This document shows, piece by piece, positions 57,583 to 64,000 of a stretch of DNA of 64,000 nucleotides (the stretch's first letter is position 1; every line of letters begins with the position of its first letter). Both the position numbers and the translations under genes were made by a program. The notes beneath the pieces were generated by a model. It made no database searches, was not told where the DNA came from, and saw only the letters and a list, made by a program, of their open reading frames with translations. The stretch covers positions 1,227,883 through 1,291,882 of the forward strand of contig OZ007516.1 of NCBI GenBank assembly GCA_963931865.1, read 5' to 3'. This stretch comes from Axinella damicornis. Its lineage: Eukaryota > Porifera > Demospongiae > Axinellida > Axinellidae.

Positions 57583-60500
57583 AATGCCAGCCGTGTCTCC
57601 CCCCTCCCTGAGGGGTGGTCAAAGCACAAGACCGAGGAAGGTCGCTCCTACTACCACAACAGCCTCACAGGAGTGTCACAATGGACGCTACCCCTGGTGC
57701 AGCCCACATCAACTGAGGTTGGTACAAGTCTTACCACTGATCTGCATGATATAGTTATAGATCAGGTGGTGTTGTGCTCCCTCGATCCAACTCCATTCCA
57801 AGAATCTCATTTAGGCTGCTTGCTTTGTATATCCTTCTATTCATGACTAGGAATTATTGTAGCTATGTGTTCTTTTATTTAGGTATCAAGCCAAGAGGGC
57901 CCTGTCTATGAGGACATACCAGAGAAGCCTTCTCAGTCAAACGAACTTGAATATGACTATATAGCCAACGATAACCCATCCATTGCCAGGAGAGAACTGT
58001 TAGAGAAGCGCTTTGAACCTGAAGCAGATCTAGCAGAGTGCTACTACAATCTGGAGTCTTCTATTCCTACAATGCCATCTGAAGAACCACTGCCACAGGA
58101 AGAACATGGCTACTACAACTTGAAAGATTCTTCTCGTGGTATTCCATCCATAAAATCACCAGAAAATAGTTCCTCTCATCGTCCAGATGTCGGTGAAGAA
58201 AGTGACGAGGATGACCGAGAGTACTATAATAGCAGGTTCAAATCCCATGAAGAGAGTGACGAAGATGACAGAGAGTCTATCAGCAATTTGAAATCCCATG
58301 CAGAGAGTGATGCGGATGACAGAGAGTATTATAACACCAGCTTAAAATCCCATGAAGAGAACGATGCGGATGACAGAGAGTATTATAACACCAGCTTAAA
58401 ATCCCGTGAAGAGAATGATGCGGATGACAGAGAGTATTATAACACCAGTTTAAAATGCTGGCTCCCAACAGGAAAGAATCCAGAGGTAAACCGTGCAAAT
58501 AGGTAGTATAGTATTTGGCTAAGATTCAACCAATCAGAGTGCTACATTTGGTCCTTAATTAGGAAGTGACATGCTAGTTACTTGAGTTATAGCAACATCT
58601 CAGTGGTCTATTGAGATGCAAAAAAAACCCACTTACGTTTTGTATACTGGTCAACATATAGAAGGAAGACACCTGTGCTTTTCATAAATGTGGTTACCAT
58701 GGTTGCAGACAAGTGAAGAGACAGTGGTTGGTAGTTGCAGAATAGTATCAACAGGGGGAGCTGGCTCATATCATATTGTGCGAACATCTGTGATTCTGTG
58801 AGGCGTTCACCACCACTGCATTTCAAAGTAGATAGTGGTCGTATGTTGGAGCCCTTTGAGGCAGAGAGGGGAGGGGAAAACAGAGCTGGGAGAGAGGGAA
58901 GGAGACAGAGCTGGGAGAGAGGAGGGAGGTAGACAGAGAGGGGGAGACAGGAGGGGGGGAGGCAGAGCTGGGAGAGAGGATAGTGGCAGACAAATCCCTC
59001 GTGATTACGGGCCAGCTTTGTATCCATGCAGTCCTCAATACAACATACAACCACTCTCTCCTCAGTTTTTGTGCGACCAGGTATAGCTAGTGTGGCTAAA
59101 AGTTTATTGCACATTTTAGTTGAGTTTTACTGGTGTATGATAGCTGTGGCTCATATCTGGGATTGAAAACATGATGTACAAGTTGCATAATTTATATGTA
59201 ATAATGAGGTATGCATATTAGAATTGTATTATATTATGTTATTGAATGCAGAGAACTGCACAAAAAGAGGAAAATCCGAGTACACCACCTCCCCGAACTC
59301 CAGTGAGAATGGAGTCACTCCCGTCCCCAAGTCCAGAAGATTCTAACAACGACAATCCTTTGCATTTCTATGGAAACACAGCAGGCATTGCTTCCCCCCA
59401 TTCTGGCGTCTCTCACCCCCCTCTCCCATTTGCACACCTTCCGCCTTGGGATATATCCACTCACTCCATTGCCCCACCTCAGCGTATCACTCGCTCCGTT
59501 ACCCCACCTCAAGACACCACTCAATCCATTACCCCACCTCAGCGTATCACTCGCTCCATAACCCCACCTCTACCCCGACGCAGATCTCCCAAACCTCCCA
59601 TGCCTCCCAAGCCATCTCTCCCAAAGCCAAACCCAGAACAAAAACAAAAACTGCCCAAAATATTGTTATCGCAAACATCTTCATCACCTCTTTTCAGTGA
59701 ACCACTCTCCACTTTATCTTTATCACAACAAAACGAACAGTTGCGAGAACGAAATGCCACACTTGATGAAGAGAAAGAACGACTTTGGCACCGGTGCTCT
59801 GACCTAGAGGAAAAGCTCTCTAGTCTCAGCAAGCAACTTGAGAAAAAGACGTCCGAGGTCCTCCTCCTTCAGCAAAACTCCAGAGACAGCAACCATCCTC
59901 CACCTTGCACTGGGCCACAAACCATTGAGTTCTGGCAGGTTTCACGCAAGGAAGTTCATGTTTCTGAGCACAAAATCCTTGGGAGGGGTGCATGGGGATA
60001 TGTTGCTGAGGGGAAGTTCAGAGGTCATAAGGTGGCAGTGAAGCAAGTTTACAGGGAAATCTTGCAGCCAAACACTATGGAGCGCATCCAAAGAGAGATA
60101 AGCACCATGGCACAAGTTCGTCATCCAAACCTTCTGCTCTTCATTGCTGCAGTGCTGGATGATGATGGAGGACCCATGATAATCACTGAGATCCTAGACA
60201 TGAGTCTCCGCAAGGCGTACGAAAACAGACGCCTAGGTTCCAGCAATATCACCAAGACCCGGATATTTCGCAATGTTGCTTCAGCCCTCAATTATCTGCA
60301 TGAGCACCGAGAGCCCATCCTCCACAGAGATGTCAGCTCGGCAAATGTGCTCCTTGAAGCACTTGCCAACAACGTCTGGAAGGCCAAACTCTCCGATTTT
60401 GGATCCGCAAACATGATGGAGTTTGCGACCACACCAGGGGAAGGGGCCCTTGTGTACAGTGCTCCGGAAGGCTTTCCTCAGCATCACACTTCCCACCCCC

Positions 60501-60739
60501 TGCCACAAACACCAAAGATAGATGTTTACAGCTATGGAGTGCTACTCTGTGAAGTCGTTGCACAAAAGTTTCCTGAGCCTAGCAATTTCACCAACATGTT
60601 GCGTCAAGTTCGAAGAAAGTGGTTGTCAATACATGCCCTGATAACTCACTGCATTAAGATCAAGCCTGAAGACCGACCATCTATGACTGACGTACTTGAT
60701 CAGCTTGATAAAATGCCTGAATTCAGTTATAATTATTAG
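57583..60739 (+). CDS. WW-domain, YYN-repeat, coiled-coil TKL-type protein kinase (5' end not defined)
   Basis: Exons 57583-57717, 57883-58485 and 59252-60739, all phase 0 with GT-AG borders, give about 741 residues; the initiator exon is not certain. Exon A is a WW domain (LPEGW ... GRSYYHN ... SQWTLP). Exon B has tyrosine-rich motifs (PVYEDIPEKP, YDYIAND, GYYNL) and five 17-18-residue repeats of the type SDADDREYYNTSLKSHEE; four keep YYN, which fits the pYxN Grb2-SH2 motif. Exon C has Pro-rich 11-residue repeats (QSITPPQRITR), a coiled coil (59717-59880) and a complete kinase domain: GRGAWGYV loop, VAVK lysine, RE helix-C Glu, HRDVSSANVLL, DFG and SAPE. The catalytic loop and general sequence fit the TKL group, suggesting Ser/Thr activity. 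Role inferred: a cytosolic signalling kinase or scaffold whose tyrosines are phosphorylated by another kinase. A tandem paralogue begins at 63965. Confidence 0.88.
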
Positions 60740-60847
60740 AGCTATAAGCTCTGTTAAGTTGCGTGAAATATTTGAAAGTGAAGTACTTTGTGTGAAAATG
60801 TAGAGGGTCAACTCATCATTGTTTATGGAAACAGGTCTGTCCTGCCT

Positions 60848-60907
60848 TAGCCTCATTCCCAGGCTCTCGTTCTCGAAAGGGAGAACGAGAACCTGGGAAC
60901 GAGGCTA
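60848..60907. repeat. short fold-back element
   Basis: TAGCCTCATTCCCAGGCTCT arm with a private CGTTCTCGAAAGGGAGAACG interior and AACCTGGGAACGAGGCTA arm. Confidence 0.9.
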
Positions 60908-61744
60908 GTCCTGCCTGTGCTGCATGGTTGCTGTTTAATTGGCCACCATCTCAGCTAGTAATTAGAGTTCAATCTACAGCTGTATTTGCTTTGATGTTAA
61001 TTGTAAGGAATTCATGCATCACCTAGAGAGAGGAATGCACGATGCAGGTTCTTAATCATTCACAAGCAGGAATTAGGTAGCTATCATTTTATACACAGCC
61101 TGTTAATTGAGCAATTATTTCCATCAAGCTCAACAATACATGTATGGGCTCCTGTTGGACACGAGGCTGGAGTTGAGCTGGAAAAACATACTCCAAGCAG
61201 TTCAAATTTCACAGACGTGTTGCGGGTCAATGCATGAGCTAAAACCACTCTTTCTACTCAACACAAATTAACTCTGCATCAATACCTTAAATTTGGCACT
61301 GCAAATTTATTTGTCACCTATAGCTAGTACTATGTTTATAGCTACAAAGTAATTTTTGTTCATAGGTTGCTAGTTACACTTATTGTCAGCCCACCGAAAT
61401 ATAGTCAAATTGAAGCAAAATGACTGCCTCATTGGAAAAGCTTTGTATACCTGCAAAGTGCAGACACTGCCTGCATGCAATTTTGTGCTGCTTCAGCACT
61501 AACTAGAGTGAGGGTGGGGCTCAATGCATGCAGCAGCGCAGCCATCTTTCGGGTTACGTCATAGATAAATAAATTCCTGAACGGCCATTTTATGGCTTCA
61601 ACCAAGGGATCGTCTCAATTATCCTTGCTTCAACGCTACTGTCATCATATACTACGTAGGATCACTGCAGAGTAAGTTATAAGTTAACTAATATATCCAG
61701 TTCGAAAGTTTATGCTCAGGTGCACCGTTTAATTTTTTAAAAAA

Positions 61745-62190
61745 CATGATTTTTGGAGTAAGTGCATGACTCACGCGAAGCATTGTGCATGTGCAAGAAC
61801 AATGCAGCACACCTAGCATACATGCAGGTAGTAATGGTGTCTGATTATTCGAGTATACTAGTCTGGCGCAGCCAGACCAGTGCGAGGGGAGGGTCTGGCT
61901 GCGCCAGACTAGTATGTGACTTGACCAGGAGAGAAGCTAGCCGCTAGTTATCCTTTCCTCTCCCTGCAGGCTGCCACAGAGACCTGGGTGTGTGGAAAGC
62001 AGGGTGTGCATCCCTGGCAGGAGGATATTGGAGAGAGTGCTAGCAACACAACTTAACTCTGACTAGCTATATACATCTTGTCACGTTCGAGAGTTGGTAT
62101 CTACAATCAAGCTAGCTTCAGGGAATAATTCCATGGAGAAGGTCAGATTGATAAAGTAGCGGTGGGACTATGGCTAGTCTCAGTCCCAGG
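61745..62190 (+). pseudogene. duplicate of the ABCF2 3' end (last exon and flanks)
   Basis: Collinear with about 53935-54700. It shares the intron end (GTAATGGTGTCTGATT, TTATCCTTTCCTCTCCCTGCAG-like), the exon 61970-62056, and downstream GGAGAAGGTCAGA. The exon stays open but reads AATETWVCGKQGVHPWQEDI and then diverges to a stop, losing the basic [12 protein letters not shown] tail. It is isolated from other ABCF2 exons, so no functional product is expected. A hairpin at 61858-61913 is inserted in the duplicated intron. Confidence 0.85.
61858..61913. repeat. 56-bp hairpin inserted in the ABCF2 duplicate
   Basis: ACTAGTCTGGCGCAGCCAGA arm and its perfect reverse complement around a short centre. 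It is absent from the parental sequence near 54010. Confidence 0.92.
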
Positions 62191-62255
62191 AAGCGATCCG
62201 CGCTGGGGTTGGTTTGGGTCTGGGGCCGAGACTAGGCTATGGCATGCTTGTTCTC

Positions 62256-62423
62256 TAGCCTCGTTCCCAGGCTTACCCCATTTTTTTCTGTTCTTCGGTT
62301 TCCGTTGACAATAATACACGGATGCGGAAGGGCGGCGAAAAACGCCGCCCTTCCGCATTCGTGTATTATTGTCAACGGAAACCGAAGAACAGAAAAAACG
62401 GGGTAGGCCTGGGAACGAGGCTA
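62256..62423. repeat. 168-bp near-perfect hairpin with TAGCCTCGTTCCCAGG ends
   Basis: Arms of about 80 bp, nearly fully complementary: TAGCCTCGTTCCCAGGC, then CTGTTCTTCGGTTTCCGTTG, ACAATAATACAC and GCGGAAGGGCGGCG, folding back at AAAAA. It is the largest and youngest-looking member of the family. A further fold-back lies just upstream at 62171-62235. Confidence 0.95.
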
Positions 62424-62789
62424 CTTGTTCTCCAAGAACCATGTTTCGCGATGACATTGTACTTCCCATACAAGCAAGCAGTTTTGAGTTGTCATACCCT
62501 GCATTAGCATGTCAATTTTGCAATTGCAAGTTCCTGGCCTCAATCAGTCATTTAATTCGTGTGGCATATAATCATGGTTAGCTCAAATCTGCTACAAGCA
62601 TTTGCCGGAATTGGAGTGGGGGGAGGATTTGAATTGGAATCTGACTTGGAAGTGAGTAATTCCCACAGGATTTGATTCTGTTCCAAAGCCAATACCAACC
62701 AAATATGATTGTCATACTGGTGCTTGTGTAATCAAACATTCACTCCCACAGAAACTGTTGTGCTGGGTAACTTCTACTCCCTGGGTTCT

Positions 62790-63212
62790 AATTAGCTCTA
62801 TACAGTGTACTCCCTTGGTTCTAACTTGTATTCCCTGGGTTCTAACTTCTACTCCCTTGGTTCTAACTCGTACATGTATTCCCTTGGTTCTAACTTGTAT
62901 TCCCTGGGTTCTAACTTGTATTCCCTGGGTTCTAACTTGTATTCCCTGGGTTCTAACTTGTATTCCCTGGGTTCTAACTTCTACTCCCTGGGTTCTAACT
63001 TGTATTCCCTGGGTTCTAACTTCTACTCCCTGGGTTCTAACTTCTATTCCCTGGGTTCTAACTTGTATTCCCTGGGTTCTAACTTCTACTCCCTGGGTTC
63101 TAACTTGTATTCCCTGGGTTCTAACTTCTACTCCCTGGGTTCTAACGTCTATTCCCTGGGTTCTAACTTCTACTCCATGGGAACTTCTACTCCCTGGGTT
63201 CTAACTTCTTAA
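62790..63212. repeat. 21-bp tandem repeat, about 20 copies
   Basis: Units of GGGTTCTAACTTGTATTCCCT alternating with TTCTAACTTCTACTCCCT. In-frame open frames encode SLGSNLY or WVLTCIP repeats as by-products. Confidence 0.95.
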
Positions 63213-63219
63213 CCGCAGT

Positions 63220-63272
63220 TAGCCTCGTTCCCAGGCGCTCAGTAATTTACCGAGCGCCTGGGAACGAGGCTA
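63220..63272. repeat. short fold-back element
   Basis: TAGCCTCGTTCCCAGGCGCTC arm, AGTAATTTACC centre and perfect complementary arm. It directly follows the 21-bp array. Confidence 0.95.
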
Positions 63273-63429
63273 AACCACAGTGTACTCAGATTGTAACCTC
63301 ATTCCCAGGCCATTCCCACCGCCAGTATTTGATCGCTGGCAGTATTCATTTTGCCTATTGCAAAAGTTGGCTGTGCGAAATGCCTGGGAATCCAATCCCG
63401 CATATAAGGTAGTTTTCCTGTGTTGCTGG

Positions 63430-63486
63430 TAGCCTCGTTCCCAGGCCCCATCCGAAAATTTTCGTATGGGGCCTGGGAACGAGGCT
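63430..63486. repeat. short fold-back element
   Basis: TAGCCTCGTTCCCAGGCCCC and perfect complement around ATCCGAAAATTTTCGTAT. Confidence 0.95.
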
Positions 63487-63529
63487 ATGTTGCTGGTGTA
63501 TGATGTAGAAGAAGTTAGAGATAATATTC

Positions 63530-63672
63530 ATGACCCAAGACACCCAAGAAGCCAATAATTGGGGTTCAAAGGTGGAGATCGACCCAATTTCATGCTGGAC
63601 TTCCCTGAGCTTGGACTTGGTGAATATCGTTATCTGTACTGCCAGGGGGACTTCCACATAATACACTCCTGT
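63530..63672 (-). other. possible exon on the minus strand, unrecognised
   Basis: An open stretch after a good acceptor (TATACACAG) reads YYVEVPLAVQITIFTKSK and onward for about 45 residues with protein-like composition. No family is recognised and no partner exon was found. Confidence 0.2.
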
Positions 63673-63964
63673 GTATATAAAATTTCACTGAAAGGCGGAT
63701 AGTTGTTTTACTGGTCATCCATATCACTGCACCTTTAGTAAGCCTTACGTATATAACCCTTAGCAGCTAACACAGTGGGATATCGGAGCTCTAAGATGGC
63801 ACGTGCTGAACTTATGAAAATGTTTGCTATTGGGAAAATAATTTAGTAGATAGCATAAATATTACTCTAGCTGCTATCATATTCAGGTTCTGAATGAGGT
63901 CGAGAGGCAGCTGCTATTAGCACCCTGCAATATCTAAGCAGCTGCTTCTGATTTGTACTTCCAG

Positions 63965-64000
63965 AATGCCAGCCATGTCTCCCCCCTCCCTGATGGGTGG
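63965..64000 (+). CDS. start of a WW exon of a second WW-kinase gene (cut by window end)
   Basis: After TACTTCCAG, the 36 bases encode NASHVSPLPDGW, nearly the same as the first gene's NASRVSPLPEGW at 57583. The preceding 180 bp is also similar to 57415-57582. The rest lies outside the window. Confidence 0.75.

Larger units (their letters stand above)
60740..63964. other. region between tandem WW-kinase genes
   Basis: Contains at least six fold-backs, a duplicated ABCF2 last exon (61970-62056), a 21-bp array, and at 63785-63964 a diverged copy of the sequence preceding the first WW exon (57415-57582). 60910-61740 is AT-rich unique sequence with nothing recognisable. Confidence 0.6.

Noticed and set aside
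62758..63212. Frames with WVLTCIP or SLGSNLY repeats
   Set aside because: 21-bp minisatellite read in different phases.

Overview
This window is eukaryotic genomic DNA, most likely from an early-branching animal and probably a sponge. The genes are animal-type and intron-rich: a BK/Slo potassium channel, MORN1, ABCF2, a secreted PLC-like protein and a WW-domain tyrosine-kinase-like (TKL) kinase. The exons are compact. The spaces between them are packed with minisatellites, microsatellites and short fold-back elements ending in TAGCCTCGTTCCCAGG. No operons, tRNAs, rRNAs or CRISPR arrays were seen. The species assignment is inference; the gene identities rest on conserved motifs and on exon phases that fit together.

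Layout. 1-1825 is a 34-bp satellite. 4675-7581 (-) is an intronless 968-codon BK/Slo channel. 10067-15497 (-) is a nine-exon MORN1 orthologue. It diverges, over a 250-bp shared promoter interval, from a twelve-exon matrin/U1-type zinc-finger gene at 15748-23559 (+). 25306-41494 (-) is a secreted PLC-like (TIM-barrel phosphodiesterase) gene; its introns are full of repeats and one internal exon was not found. It diverges, over 233 bp, from a thirteen-exon ABCF2 gene at 41728-54408 (+). ABCF2 contains a 200-N gap flanked by a repeated block of exons 5-9. The left copy carries several one-base indels, so this looks like a false assembly duplication. 57583-60739 (+) is a gene encoding a WW domain, a YYN-repeat region, a coiled coil and a TKL-type kinase domain. 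A second copy of its WW exon starts at 63965 and runs off the window, so this gene is tandemly duplicated.

The most striking non-gene signals are these. (1) A 27-bp minisatellite sits immediately before ABCF2 exon 5; every unit carries a 3' splice-site-like CAG and stays in frame with the exon. (2) A TTAA-flanked inverted-repeat transposon at 53196-53810 has its empty site preserved in a neighbouring duplicate. (3) Many fold-back elements share the same ends but have private palindromic interiors. (4) The BK voltage sensor carries Trp where the third S4 Arg is expected. (5) Two hammerhead-ribozyme-like cores are present. (6) The last ABCF2 exon is duplicated 7.6 kb downstream.

The genes do not form an obvious pathway. 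They cover membrane excitability (BK), a MORN scaffold, an RNA/DNA-binding zinc-finger protein, a secreted phosphodiesterase-like protein, a ribosome-associated ABC-F ATPase and a signalling kinase. Both divergent gene pairs suggest compact bidirectional promoters.
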